From contig NZ_JAFWFN010000062.1 of assembly GCF_017515565.1 (NCBI RefSeq), forward strand, positions 1-51,711: a stretch of DNA of 51,711 bases, written 5' to 3'. Below are positions 24,123 to 32,556 of the stretch, in pieces (the first letter of the stretch is position 1; every line of letters begins with the position of its first letter). Made by a program: the position numbers and the translations under genes. The notes below the pieces were generated by a model. It was given only the letters and a program-made list of their open reading frames with translations. It was not told where the DNA came from and did not search any database. This stretch comes from Halomonas sp. (GTDB lineage: Bacteria > Pseudomonadota > Gammaproteobacteria > Pseudomonadales > Halomonadaceae).

Positions 24123-24639
24123 CGCTTTCTCCTAGCAGAACTTCTTCAGCCTGAACCAGCTCACGCTGTAGGTACCTGGCAATAAACATCCAACCGCTAT
24201 TATTTGCGGCTACCTGTAGCGTCGGCGACACGCTATTGCGGGTCTGCCCCTCCCACGTCACCACTGAATGAATGAAACGGCGTAACCACATGAAATCTGC
24301 ATCTACAGGCACCAAAGACCGTGCCGTCAGCAATTCTTCGCGTGACCGATACGCTTCACCTTGAAGCTCATCGAAAGTCTTCCAATTGGCACACACGAAG
24401 TGATTATTGAGCGCCGCTTCCTTGAATTCCCGTACTGCTGACTGCTGCGGCCACTGAAGCGCTACTGCTTTCCAGTCGGGCTCTTTACTAACATCCTGAA
24501 AATGGGCAAGGTTTTTGGTTGTCGCATCGGCCAGGCGGTTGAACGTCTGCTGTAGAGCCTCACAGCAGCAAATCATGTCACGCACTTGCGCCGGACGAAC
24601 GTGGGTCTGATAGCTGACGGGGGCAGAAGAAATTTTCAT
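24094..24639 (-). CDS. Unrecognised 181-residue protein
   Basis: The protein is soluble, with no signal peptide or membrane helix, two adjacent Cys-rich positions (MICCCEAL, residues 22-29), and several conserved-looking Trp (e.g. WMFIARYL). I do not recognise the family. The ATG lacks a strong ribosome binding site. It sits downstream of the AbiE toxin-antitoxin pair on the same strand, about 190 bases away, and overlaps a 38-residue ORF. In this position a second defence or toxin-antitoxin pair would be unsurprising, but nothing in the sequence proves it. Confidence 0.65.
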   Translation of the reverse strand: MKISSAPVSYQTHVRPAQVRDMICCCEALQQTFNRLADATTKNLAHFQDVSKEPDWKAVALQWPQQSAVREFKEAALNNHFVCANWKTFDELQGEAYRSREELLTARSLVPVDADFMWLRRFIHSVVTWEGQTRNSVSPTLQVAANNSGWMFIARYLQRELVQAEEVLLGESDDRDNRRLC

Positions 24640-24745
24640 AGCCGCTAAAATGCCTAAAAGATTAGTAGTTTATCCAAAAACGATACCCCACGCCTCCCAG
24701 GCTTTATTCCATAAAGCTAATAGGTAGCCAGGTAACGGCATAGAA

Positions 24746-24762
24746 AGCCGCCCACAGCGGCT
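24746..24762 (-). terminator. Weak terminator after the AbiEii gene
   Basis: On the minus strand a 6-bp AGCCGC/GCGGCT stem with a 5-base loop is followed by TTCTA, 66 bases past the AbiEii stop codon. Confidence 0.4.
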
Positions 24763-24828
24763 GAGGCCGTTATTCTAGGTACGACGTGATAGGCGAACAA
24801 CAGATGGCATTATGGGTAAAAGCAAGCT

Positions 24829-25791
24829 TCAGCGCTCAGCACTAGCATCCGGCAGCAGCTGCTTTGCCAATTCGTCCACAGTCTGCAAGGCTTCATGCCA
24901 GGACGCAGGCTCATCGTGATAAACCAGCGGGCCGATAAAACGCACGTAGCGATCCTGATGGATAGGATCGGTCTGTAAGCACCCAAGGCCATATCGCAAT
25001 TCATCTGCAGGGCTATTGGCAAATTGCGCATGTTGATTACCGAACTGAGCTAAGTCGGTCTTTACGACCGCATCTACCAGCGTGCGTAATGCGGCCATGT
25101 CATATCCGCCAGATGTCGCCATGTGAAGATCGTAGACGTGCCTCACCAGCGTTTCATCGTCTTTTCGGGAAGGATCACGATTCACATGAGCTGTACGGCG
25201 CAGTAATGCCACCAGCTTTTCGCTGATCGTGGCATTTAGGCTAACCACCGGAAAGGAAGCTACCTCTGGCGGTAGCTGAAGAGCATTGGCATACAAAGAG
25301 CTGACAGAGCAAGCCACGGCGGGCTCGTATAGCTCTGATGCAGTGACGTCTAGCTTCAAGTCAGGTCGAAGCGCTGAAATGCTGCCCTGGGTACGGGGAT
25401 AGCGAACGGTAAACTCCGCATAGCGGTACTCGTTACGCTTGACGACCTCACTATCGGGATCAATTGCCAGGATCTGGGAACGACTGATGATTGCTTCTAT
25501 TTCAGACAGAACCGCTTTTCTTGCTGCCTTAAGCGCCGTTCGAGACATGCCCGTTGCTACCCCATCGCGGGGAACAAGCTTGATATCGATATCCTCGGAC
25601 ATACGGAAAAGCTTGTGGTGGGCTTTTGCCAGGCTGGTACCGCCTGCGAATACCAGCTCAAACGTTCCCGAATGCAGCGCTGAAAGCAGACTCAGTAACT
25701 GGACAGCATATACATCTTTTTCCACGATAGCGGGGCTATCAATGCCCAGCGCATCGGCCACATCGGGAAACAACCCCGGATCGATGTTCAT
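24829..25791 (-). CDS. abiEii: AbiEii/AbiGii-family nucleotidyltransferase toxin
   Basis: The 320-residue protein has the nucleotidyltransferase motif GGTSL (50-54) followed by SEDIDI with D67 and D69, and an IVEKDVY helix upstream. All fit the AbiEii toxin family (GTP-using nucleotidyltransferases of type IV abortive-infection systems). The motifs are intact. Its ATG overlaps the stop of the preceding antitoxin gene (ATGA, 25788-25791), the usual AbiE operon arrangement. In known systems the pair stops phage growth by host dormancy and also stabilises mobile elements. Confidence 0.88.
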   Translation of the reverse strand: MNIDPGLFPDVADALGIDSPAIVEKDVYAVQLLSLLSALHSGTFELVFAGGTSLAKAHHKLFRMSEDIDIKLVPRDGVATGMSRTALKAARKAVLSEIEAIISRSQILAIDPDSEVVKRNEYRYAEFTVRYPRTQGSISALRPDLKLDVTASELYEPAVACSVSSLYANALQLPPEVASFPVVSLNATISEKLVALLRRTAHVNRDPSRKDDETLVRHVYDLHMATSGGYDMAALRTLVDAVVKTDLAQFGNQHAQFANSPADELRYGLGCLQTDPIHQDRYVRFIGPLVYHDEPASWHEALQTVDELAKQLLPDASAER

Positions 25792-26204
25792 GCAGAAGCA
25801 CGCTCAATACCCAAGCGATATTTCCCGTAGGCAATCTGGCGATGAAACGGGCCTTTCACTTTGACCATCACTCGCGCGGGAATTTGCGTGCGTCCCGCCT
25901 GATAAGCCTTTTCTGCACTGGCTGGCTCCCACTGAACCCCTAGGCGATTCAATGCCTCTTTGGCGGCTTGATCAAAGCCACCGGGCGCCGCAATCATTGG
26001 CTTACCCGTGATACGGTTTTGGCGCGCTTTGGCATATAGCCCCTTACCAATACGTACTAATCTTCCCTGCGCTTCTAATTGCCGAAGCACACGTCCAACT
26101 TGGTCGTAACCACCCAGAGCAGCGAAATCATCACGTAGAAATACCATTCGCCGACTTTTGCGAATTTTGTCACGAATGCGTGACTCGAGTGTTGGAGTGG
26201 TCAT
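25788..26204 (-). CDS. abiEi: AbiEi-type antitoxin (DUF6088-like, winged helix)
   Basis: Counted from ATG 26204 (behind TGGAGG) the protein has 138 residues. The N-terminal half is a winged helix (DDFAALGGYDQVGRVLRQLEAQGRLVRIGKGLY), typical of AbiEi-like antitoxins that repress their own promoter. The rest is basic (KVKGPFHRQIAYGKYRLG). It overlaps the toxin gene by four bases. An upstream in-frame start exists but has no ribosome binding site. Confidence 0.85.
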   Translation of the reverse strand: MTTPTLESRIRDKIRKSRRMVFLRDDFAALGGYDQVGRVLRQLEAQGRLVRIGKGLYAKARQNRITGKPMIAAPGGFDQAAKEALNRLGVQWEPASAEKAYQAGRTQIPARVMVKVKGPFHRQIAYGKYRLGIERASA

Positions 26205-26422
26205 GTAACGCCTCCAGTAGCTGGGCAATGACTGGAATTACTCTATACCTTCAGGCTTTAAAATACAAAAACACGACATTAACAAAAAATAAAATATGTC
26301 TTTTAACCATTAAAATCAAAATATTACTGATAAAAATAAAAATAACAGCTGCCGCAAATCATCCTCGCCTCCCCCTTATTGTGAACCAATCACGGGTAAG
26401 CTCACCATGTACGAAGCGATAT

Positions 26423-27034
26423 CTACACCTTGTCTTTAACTTCATGTTTTTTATTAGTTTTCCCGCTAAGCTTATCTGCAAAACTGGTCGGAATCAGTTC
26501 TTGCGTTGGCTCACCTGGCAAAGCAGAACTACCGGATCTCGCTTCAATAAGCTCCACAGCGTGTCGTTGTATGGTAACGGTAAGGTCACTGACGATTGGG
26601 ACATAATCAATTTTAATACCCTGGTTTCTAAGGCTATCAGCCATAGTAAAAAACCTGGGTTCTTGCATTTTATGATCAGGCCTCTCCCCACGTGTCACTA
26701 ACGGCTTGGTCAAGCCTACCTGGTCTGCAAAAGATTGTTGGCTGATATTCAATGCTGCACGGGCCACGCGCATTGCCATGGCGTCAAGCATCTCCCCTTC
26801 TGCGTATAGCCTGACGCAGTCAAGCGTACTGAAGACATCAATTTCTACCTTCTCTTCCCGCATGACGTAGACAAGCCTTACCAGCGTATCCGCTCGCATC
26901 GCCATATCTGGCTTTTCATTACGAGTAATGACGCTTTTTGTGACGCCTAACCTGTCAGCCATCTCTTGCTGGGTCCATTGGCAAGCGGCCCGCGCCATCC
27001 GTAGGGCGATCGCTAATCGTGTTGTTTCGTACAT
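26423..27034 (-). CDS. Regulator with two tandem XRE helix-turn-helix domains
   Basis: The 203-residue protein consists of two similar modules of about 57 residues (about 10-66 and 87-144). Each runs as MARAA, then an HTH (TQQEMADRLGVTKSVITRNE and SQQSFADQVGLTKPLVTRGE), then a hydrophobic tail ending in EIDV or KIDYV. The C-terminal 55 residues are polar and probably flexible. Two HTHs in one chain could bind a palindrome as a monomer. It is divergent from the AlpA-like gene and close to the integrase; an inverted repeat lies between them, so control of excision genes is likely. GGAG lies 11 bases before the ATG. Confidence 0.82.
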   Translation of the reverse strand: MYETTRLAIALRMARAACQWTQQEMADRLGVTKSVITRNEKPDMAMRADTLVRLVYVMREEKVEIDVFSTLDCVRLYAEGEMLDAMAMRVARAALNISQQSFADQVGLTKPLVTRGERPDHKMQEPRFFTMADSLRNQGIKIDYVPIVSDLTVTIQRHAVELIEARSGSSALPGEPTQELIPTSFADKLSGKTNKKHEVKDKV

Positions 27035-27066
27035 ATTGAGTTGACTCCGTCTAGAATCGGGCTAGA

Positions 27067-27104
27067 ATGTCACCATATAAACACATCAGTTAATTTTGTG
27101 ACAT
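27067..27104. promoter_or_regulatory. Inverted repeat between the double-HTH gene and alpA (operator candidate)
   Basis: ATGTCAC and GTGACAT face each other over 24 bases, perfect in both arms, in the 88-bp divergent promoter region. Two CTAGAAT direct repeats (27049 and 27062) lie beside the left arm. The wide spacing would suit a protein with two DNA-binding domains. Confidence 0.5.
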
Positions 27105-27122
27105 AAAAACCTGGAGACATTC

Positions 27123-27380
27123 ATGAATATCGAGCCCTACCGCAGCACCACTCAGCCATACAAACACGGAGGATTTACGTCTACCTGTATGCTGCGAATC
27201 AACGACGTCAAGGTAAGAACGGGGTTGTCCAGATCTACCATCTACAGCAAACTTGATCCAAAATCATCGGCTTACGACCCTACTTTCCCGAAGCAAATCA
27301 AGCTTGGAGCAAGAGCTGTTGCTTGGCTAGAGGAAGAAATTAATACCTGGCTGCAACAGCAAGTAATGATGAGACATTGA
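27123..27380 (+). CDS. alpA: AlpA-family excisionase/regulator
   Basis: This 85-residue protein has the MerR-like helix-turn-helix of AlpA proteins (LRINDVKVRTGLSRSTIYSK, then FPKQIKLGARAVAWLEEEIN). AlpA of CP4-57 activates the integrase gene and excision (from memory). The ATG is preceded by TGGAGA. It is divergent from the double-HTH regulator and lies upstream of, and convergent with, the integrase. Confidence 0.9.
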   Translation: MNIEPYRSTTQPYKHGGFTSTCMLRINDVKVRTGLSRSTIYSKLDPKSSAYDPTFPKQIKLGARAVAWLEEEINTWLQQQVMMRH

Positions 27381-27552
27381 TTCTAGCTCTCATTGCTTTG
27401 GCCTAAACGGCACAACGCGTCTCCGGCATAACAGGTATTAATATTTTGAATGCTCGGCATTTGGCCTCCAGGGTTTTGGGCAACACACCCGCCAAGCCTA
27501 TGTCTGCCATGGCAGCCACGCTTAAATTGCGCGGGTTCCTTATAGGCTGGCC

Positions 27553-28791
27553 CTAAAAGGTCTTGGACTCAGAAGCTTCAATCATAGGCCCCACCAACGA
27601 AGCGACCTTATCTAACGCTTGCTTGCGCTCTTTAAAGTAGTCATAACGGTCGTAAATTCCTTCGACCCCTTTTAATTTGTGATTCAAACAGCGTTCAGCA
27701 ACATGACCAGGCACCCCAGCTTCAGCTAGCAAGCTGCGGCAGGTACGTCTGAGGTCATGGACCGTAAACATTTGTGTCTCGCCCATTTTATTCGCTGGCT
27801 GCTTCTTTTTTCCTGCCTCATGACCAAACTGCTTGGCAATGGCACGATTGAGCGTGTCTTTCCCCATAAAAGGCTGTTTGCTGCTTCGGCGATTCGGAAA
27901 CACATAAGGAGAGCCACATGCACGTACATGCAGCTCCTCAAGCCATGTGACGGCAAGGCGCGGGAGCGGTATGATGAGCCCTGTTCCCGATTTACTGCGT
28001 TCACTGGGCAGCTTCCAACGCTGGTTTTCTAAATCGAATTCTGTCCACGGAGCTTCAATCAATTCCGTTTTGCGCACTCCTAGCACGAGCAACAAAGCAC
28101 AGGCTAAATAATTCTCACGGCTAAAGCTGTCGTTGTTATCTCTGAAGATTTTGAAGACGTGATGGAGTTCATCAATGCTAAGCGCTCTATCCCTGCTTTT
28201 CTCGACACCACCTGCGTCATTTACATTAAAAGCCGATGCTGGGTTATATGTCAGCAAGCCCAGTTTGATGGCATGATTAAACAGCTGCTTAAGATACATC
28301 AGGGTATCGTTAGCGATGGTAGGGCGCCCACTTGCTGAGACCTTTCTGATGATGTCGCGAACATCCATCGGAGTAACGCTATCAACCGTCATGCTACCAA
28401 GGGACGGCGCGATCTCTTTGTTAAAAATTCGCTCAGGGATGCCCGGATGCTTCAGCCGCTTTAGTAATTCTTTGTGCCAATCTAAAAACAGATCATCGAC
28501 CGTGCGGATCGTGATTTGCTCTTCACGCTTACGAGCCTCGATGGGATCAACCCCTTCACGAATCAAAACCTGAGCTTCGACTGTCTTTGTGCGGGCTTCC
28601 GCTAATGACACATGCGGGTATTTACCAAGTGTCAATTCTCGACGCTTGCGGTTAAGCGTATAGCGCAGCATCCAGTAGGGAGCGGCACCCCCTTTAGGAA
28701 TCTTGAGATAAAGGCCATTACCGTCGCTGTAGCGGCCTGGCTTGCCATCTTTCACATATGCTTGTACCCGTCGGGCTGTAAAGCTTCCCAT
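27553..28791 (-). CDS. int: P4-type tyrosine integrase
   Basis: The 412-residue protein has the N-terminal DUF4102 arm-binding domain (about 1-90), a core-binding domain (about 95-195) and the catalytic domain with R240 (VLGVRKTEL), H345 and R348 (HDLRR), H371 (LNHK) and Y380. All are intact. It catalyses site-specific insertion and excision at the 3' end of yicC. The gene starts 293 bases inside attR and reads into the island, as usual for P4-type elements. Arm-type repeats at both island ends support its role here. Confidence 0.96.
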   Translation of the reverse strand: MGSFTARRVQAYVKDGKPGRYSDGNGLYLKIPKGGAAPYWMLRYTLNRKRRELTLGKYPHVSLAEARTKTVEAQVLIREGVDPIEARKREEQITIRTVDDLFLDWHKELLKRLKHPGIPERIFNKEIAPSLGSMTVDSVTPMDVRDIIRKVSASGRPTIANDTLMYLKQLFNHAIKLGLLTYNPASAFNVNDAGGVEKSRDRALSIDELHHVFKIFRDNNDSFSRENYLACALLLVLGVRKTELIEAPWTEFDLENQRWKLPSERSKSGTGLIIPLPRLAVTWLEELHVRACGSPYVFPNRRSSKQPFMGKDTLNRAIAKQFGHEAGKKKQPANKMGETQMFTVHDLRRTCRSLLAEAGVPGHVAERCLNHKLKGVEGIYDRYDYFKERKQALDKVASLVGPMIEASESKTF

Positions 28792-28906
28792 ATAGCGTGT
28801 TCCCTATCTCTGCGCCTGAGCCACCCATAACCTATTGATTTTTAAAATCATAAAAAATTATGGAATTAACGCAACCATATAAAAAATATAGATTTTTTAT
28901 TGAAAG

Positions 28907-28979
28907 TGGGGAGTATATTCTTATATTTTACTTCATTTTTTGGGGAGTAGCCCTACCTACTCCCCAATCTACTCCCCAC
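28907..28979. repeat. Right-end cluster of TGGGGAGT motifs (integrase arm sites)
   Basis: Four copies occur: TGGGGAGT at 28907 and 28941, and its complement ACTCCCCA ending at 28966 and 28978. The segment 28958-28979 matches the left-end repeat 514-535 at 20 of 22 bases. The cluster lies between the integrase start and the core site, so integrase binding could also affect int transcription. Confidence 0.7.
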
Positions 28980-29083
28980 TTCATGCTGGCTTAAGCTAGA
29001 TATTGCTGGACATAACTGGACAAAAATTATAAAAATATTAATAAAAACAATATTTAATACACGATACTGGATTTAACTGGAAA

Positions 29084-29104
29084 TCACTCAATATTTTGAA
29101 TCTG
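29084..29104. repeat. attR, right copy of the yicC-end direct repeat
   Basis: These 21 bases contain the last codons and TGA of the intact yicC gene and match 421-441 at 20 of 21 positions. This is the right boundary of the island. Confidence 0.88.
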
Positions 29105-29962
29105 CTCCCGCATCTGCTCAATCAGCACCTTAAGCTCCACCGCGCAGCGGGTAGTTTCAGCGACCACGGATTTTGACGAGAGCGTGTTGGCTTCGCGGTT
29201 AAGCTCCTGCATTAAGAAGTCCAAACGGCGGCCTTTGGGGCCTTTCTGGGCGAGCTGGTGGCTCACTTCTTCGATATGCGCCGTTAGGCGGTCTAACTCT
29301 TCATCCACATCGGCTTTTTGGGCTACCAGTACCAGCTCGGCTTCCAGGCGCTGGGGGTCGAGTTCGGTTTTAGCGACTTCTAAACGTTCTAGCAGCTGGG
29401 CGCGCTGGCGCTCTAAAATTTGCGGCAACAGGCTGCGCACGGTGGTTACCTGCTCGCTTACTGCCGTCAGGCGGGTGGTGATCATCTCAGCGAGCTTTTC
29501 GCCTTCACGGGCACGGGCGTCAATTAGCTCATTCAGCGCTTGGTCAAATAGCCCTTTGGCGGCGGCTTTAATAGCGCCTTGGTCTAGGTGCTGGGGTTCC
29601 ATCACGCCGGGCTGGTTGAGTATCGCCAGCGTATTGGGCGGTATCGCACTGGGTACTTGCTCTTGAATAGCTTCTAGAGCGTCGGCGATCTCTTTGAGCC
29701 GTTGGGCGTTTACGGCGGGGGCTAGATTGGCTTCGGCAGCCTCAAAGCGCAGGCTGCACTCTACTTTGCCTCGTGCTAGTCGGGTGCGTAGGGCGTCCCG
29801 CAGCAGCGGCTCTAAATCACGCAGCGCATCAGGCAGGCGAAAATGCGGCTCTAAATAGCGCTGGTTTACCGAGCGGATTTCTACCTGCAGCGTGCCAAAA
29901 GCGGCTGCCTGCTCGGTGCGGGAAAAGGCGGTCATGCTGTGTACGCGGCTGGAAGTGGCCAT
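29084..29962 (-). CDS. yicC: YicC family endoribonuclease
   Basis: The 292-residue protein has the YicC N-terminal domain opening with HSMTAFSR and continuing IRSVNQRYLEPHFRLPDALRDLEP, and the DUF1732 C-terminal domain with KGRRLDFLMQELNREANTLSSKS. The ATG at 29962 is preceded by AGGATG; longer in-frame starts overlap the rph side and are not conserved in type. YicC proteins act as RNases affecting small RNAs. The 3' end is the island's integration site, and the insertion rebuilt the coding end exactly, so the protein is intact. It is divergent from rph, its usual neighbour. Confidence 0.95.
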   Translation of the reverse strand: MATSSRVHSMTAFSRTEQAAAFGTLQVEIRSVNQRYLEPHFRLPDALRDLEPLLRDALRTRLARGKVECSLRFEAAEANLAPAVNAQRLKEIADALEAIQEQVPSAIPPNTLAILNQPGVMEPQHLDQGAIKAAAKGLFDQALNELIDARAREGEKLAEMITTRLTAVSEQVTTVRSLLPQILERQRAQLLERLEVAKTELDPQRLEAELVLVAQKADVDEELDRLTAHIEEVSHQLAQKGPKGRRLDFLMQELNREANTLSSKSVVAETTRCAVELKVLIEQMREQIQNIE

Positions 29963-30084
29963 AGTGCATCCTGATAGTGGGCAACGGTTATTCACCAGTC
30001 TACCCGATAGGCCAATCAGCGTGCGCCTAGACGTGTACAATGGTCGGCTTTTCCCTGAAACGCGTTTATTGAGAGGTGCTATCT

Positions 30085-30834
30085 GTGAGCAGTGCTAAGC
30101 GTCCTGATGTTGTTCGCCCCAGCGGTCGCGAAGCTGGCCAGCTCCGTGAAATTCGTTTAACCCGCGACTTCACCCGCCATGCAGAAGGCTCCGTGCTGGT
30201 GGAATTTGGCGATACCAAGGTGCTGTGTAATGCGAGCGTGGAAGCAGGCGTACCGCGCTGGCTGCGCGGTAAAAATCAGGGTTGGATCACTGCTGAGTAT
30301 GGCATGCTGCCCCGCGCCACTCACTCGCGCAGTGGCCGTGAAGCTACTCGAGGTAAACAGGGTGGCCGGACCTTGGAAATTCAGCGGTTAATTGGCCGCA
30401 GCCTGCGCGCCGCGGTGAATTTGAAGAAGCTGGGTGAGTTCACCATTACCGTAGACTGCGACGTTATCCAAGCCGATGGGGGTACGCGTACCGCCGCGAT
30501 TACCGGCGGCTGCGTGGCCCTAGTAGATGCTATTCGCTATCTACAGCGCGAGAAGAAGATCAAAGGCGACCCCTTTAAACAGCTAGTCAGCGCGATTTCG
30601 GTGGGTATTTATAAAGGCGTACCGGTATTGGATCTGGACTACCCGGAAGACAGCAAAGCCGACACCGACCTGAACGTGGTGATGACCGAAAGCGGCGAGC
30701 TAATCGAGGTGCAGGGCACCGCGGAAGCGGGTGCGTTTAATCGCGCTGAGCTAAACGCGATGCTTGATCTAGCCGAGAAAGCAGGCGATGAGCTGCGCGA
30801 AAAGCAGCGTGAGGCGCTAGGGATTCGTGGTTAA
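30085..30834 (+). CDS. rph: Ribonuclease PH
   Basis: The 249-residue phosphate-dependent 3'-5' exoribonuclease finishes tRNA 3' ends. Family landmarks are VRPSGR near the start, [49 protein letters not shown], and [18 protein letters not shown]. The start is the GTG at 30085, eight bases after GAGAGG; an earlier GTG overlaps that site. It is divergent from yicC with 122 bases between, and is followed by a strong bidirectional hairpin. Confidence 0.96.
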   Translation: MSSAKRPDVVRPSGREAGQLREIRLTRDFTRHAEGSVLVEFGDTKVLCNASVEAGVPRWLRGKNQGWITAEYGMLPRATHSRSGREATRGKQGGRTLEIQRLIGRSLRAAVNLKKLGEFTITVDCDVIQADGGTRTAAITGGCVALVDAIRYLQREKKIKGDPFKQLVSAISVGIYKGVPVLDLDYPEDSKADTDLNVVMTESGELIEVQGTAEAGAFNRAELNAMLDLAEKAGDELREKQREALGIRG

Positions 30835-30864
30835 TCACGCAAAGTATTAACGCGCGCATACGCA

Positions 30865-30892
30865 AACAGGCCAGCTTATAAGCTGGCCTGTT
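30865..30892. terminator. Bidirectional terminator between rph and crc
   Basis: The sequence is a perfect 28-bp palindrome, with AACAGGCCAGCT on the left and AGCTGGCCTGTT on the right. It lies between convergent genes, 30 bases after rph and 41 bases after crc. A short T-rich tail follows on the plus side. Confidence 0.75.
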
Positions 30893-30933
30893 GCTTGTTA
30901 CCATGGCAGAGCGACGCGGGAAGTAGCTAACGC

Positions 30934-31701
30934 TTAGAGCGCTAAATCATACTCAACGATTAGCGGTGCGAACTCAGAGAAGGTCGCATCGTAATCAATC
31001 CACGCGTCGACCACGTGACGGCGGAAGTTAGGGCCGACCAGTTGGTAGTCGATCCGCCAGCCTTCTTGGCGCTCACGGGGCACGTCTTGGTCGAGCTTCG
31101 GCCACCAGGTGTATTCGCCAGCGTCGCGATTAATTTCGCGGAAGGTGTCGATAAACCCAGTTGGGCCGAGCACCTGATCCATCCAGGCACGCTCTTCCGG
31201 GCGGAAACCAGAGGTGAGCTGGTTGTCCGACCAGTTGGCCAAATCGACGGTTTTATGGGCAATATGCCAAGTACCACAGATGATGTATTCGCGACGTTTA
31301 CGCGACATCTTCGTCAGGTACTCTTGGTACTGTTCCATAAACGCTTGCTTGGCTTTTTGATCACTCCCGTCAGGCATCAGGAAGGTGGCAATACTGAAGC
31401 GGTCATAATCCGCCTGCAGAAAGCGCCCTTCATGGTCGCACTGAGGGAACCCCAGGCCGTACATAATGGCCTTGGGGATTTTGCGGCAATATAGCGCCAC
31501 ACCGGAAAAACCATCTTCTTCGGCATCCAGGAAGTAGCCTTCATAGCCTTCCGGATAGAGAATATAGTCGTCCAGTTCAAAACTTTTTGCCTTGATGTTC
31601 TGCACGCAGACCACATCGGCATCCTGCTGAGCCAGCCAGTCCAGGAAACCACGGTCGACGGCGTCACGTATACCATTGACATTAATGCTGGCAATTTTCA
31701 T
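30934..31701 (-). CDS. crc: Crc catabolite repression control protein (inactive exonuclease III fold)
   Basis: The 255-residue protein has the exonuclease III/EEP fold, but catalytic residues are changed: the Glu of VQE is Asn (VCVQNIKAK), the GDxN site reads GTWHIAH, and the final SDH reads SEF. The same losses and matching segments (ELDD, RRKRREYI, ERAWMD, WRIDYQL, APLIVEYD) are found in Pseudomonas Crc. Crc works with Hfq to block translation of catabolic mRNAs with A-rich motifs. Location beside divergent pyrE is the same as in Pseudomonas. It would be easy to misname as xthA. Confidence 0.9.
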   Translation of the reverse strand: MKIASINVNGIRDAVDRGFLDWLAQQDADVVCVQNIKAKSFELDDYILYPEGYEGYFLDAEEDGFSGVALYCRKIPKAIMYGLGFPQCDHEGRFLQADYDRFSIATFLMPDGSDQKAKQAFMEQYQEYLTKMSRKRREYIICGTWHIAHKTVDLANWSDNQLTSGFRPEERAWMDQVLGPTGFIDTFREINRDAGEYTWWPKLDQDVPRERQEGWRIDYQLVGPNFRRHVVDAWIDYDATFSEFAPLIVEYDLAL

Positions 31702-31839
31702 AAATCGTCCCTTTTGCGTCGCTGCTGTATGATACCCGACGTTTAGACGTTTGGGTAAATAGACAAACCTAATCTTGCTACTTAGCCCTTTTATATTGTT
31801 GTGTTTGACTTACCTTTCTATTGACAAGAGAAAACCGCC

Positions 31840-32499
31840 GTGGCCAACACTCTACAACCCTATCAGCGCGATTTCATTGCCTTCGCTATTGAGCAGGGCG
31901 TACTCAAATTCGGCGAGTTCACGCTTAAATCGGGGCGAGTCAGCCCTTACTTTTTCAACGCAGGCCTATTTCAAACCGGTCGCGCGCTAGCCAAACTGGG
32001 CCGCTTTTACGCCCAGGCGATTGTCGATAGCGGCCTAAAAGCCGACGTGCTGTTTGGCCCGGCGTATAAGGGCATACCGCTGGCAGCGGTTACGGCAGCC
32101 GCTCTGGCCGACCACCACGACCGTGATATGCCCTACGCGTTTAACCGCAAAGAGGCCAAAACCCACGGTGAAGGCGGTAATATTGTCGGCGCGCCGCTTG
32201 CTGGCGATATTTTGATCATTGATGATGTGATTACCGCCGGTACCGCGATCCGCGAGGTAATGGGCCTGATTAAACAGAGCGGTGCCCGTGCAGGCGGCGT
32301 GATCGTTGCGCTAGATCGCCAAGAGCGCGGCCAGGGCGAGCAGAGCGCCATTCAGGAAGTTCAGGCCCAGTTTGCTATCCCGGTCGTCAGCATCGTCAAT
32401 CTAGAGCAAGTGCTGACGTACCTGGAAGAGCATGCCGGAGGCGAAATGCTAGCTTACGCCGAGGCTGTGCGGGCCTACCGCGACCGTTATGGCATTTAA
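31840..32499 (+). CDS. pyrE: Orotate phosphoribosyltransferase
   Basis: The 219-residue enzyme converts orotate and PRPP to OMP in pyrimidine synthesis. Landmarks are [16 protein letters not shown] near the start, [24 protein letters not shown], and the PRPP loop [14 protein letters not shown]. It begins with GTG at 31840, with AAGAG upstream. It is divergent from crc, with 138 bases between. Confidence 0.97.
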   Translation: MANTLQPYQRDFIAFAIEQGVLKFGEFTLKSGRVSPYFFNAGLFQTGRALAKLGRFYAQAIVDSGLKADVLFGPAYKGIPLAAVTAAALADHHDRDMPYAFNRKEAKTHGEGGNIVGAPLAGDILIIDDVITAGTAIREVMGLIKQSGARAGGVIVALDRQERGQGEQSAIQEVQAQFAIPVVSIVNLEQVLTYLEEHAGGEMLAYAEAVRAYRDRYGI

Positions 32500-32556
32500 C
32501 ATATCGTTGACTACCCCACATTTTTTAGAAGCAACTGTATAGATTAGGAGCGATCG

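Larger units (their letters stand above)
421..29104. mobile_element. Genomic island integrated in the 3' end of yicC (CP4-57-like)
   Basis: The boundaries are a 21-bp direct repeat, at 421-441 and 29084-29104, differing at one base. The right copy is the 3' end of the intact yicC gene. A P4-type tyrosine integrase lies 293 bp inside the right end and reads away from it. Each end carries an internal TACTCCCC-type repeat (514-535 and 28958-28979) of the kind integrases use as arm sites. The cargo is typical accessory DNA: restriction-modification, AbiE toxin-antitoxin, recombination functions, RadC, DUF932, AlpA, a YfjI-like protein and a YfjJ/Gp2-like protein. E. coli CP4-57 and CP4-6 carry the same combination of intA, alpA, yfjI, yfjJ and radC-like genes (from memory). 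No conjugation or capsid genes are visible, so it may need help to move. Confidence 0.9.

Noticed and set aside
421-29104. Intact prophage or conjugative element
   Set aside because: No capsid, portal, terminase, tail, relaxase or type IV secretion genes are visible; only integration, replication-like and recombination functions.
30934-31701. Exonuclease III (xthA) as the name
   Set aside because: The catalytic Glu, Asp/Asn and Asp-His positions are replaced, and the pattern matches Crc.
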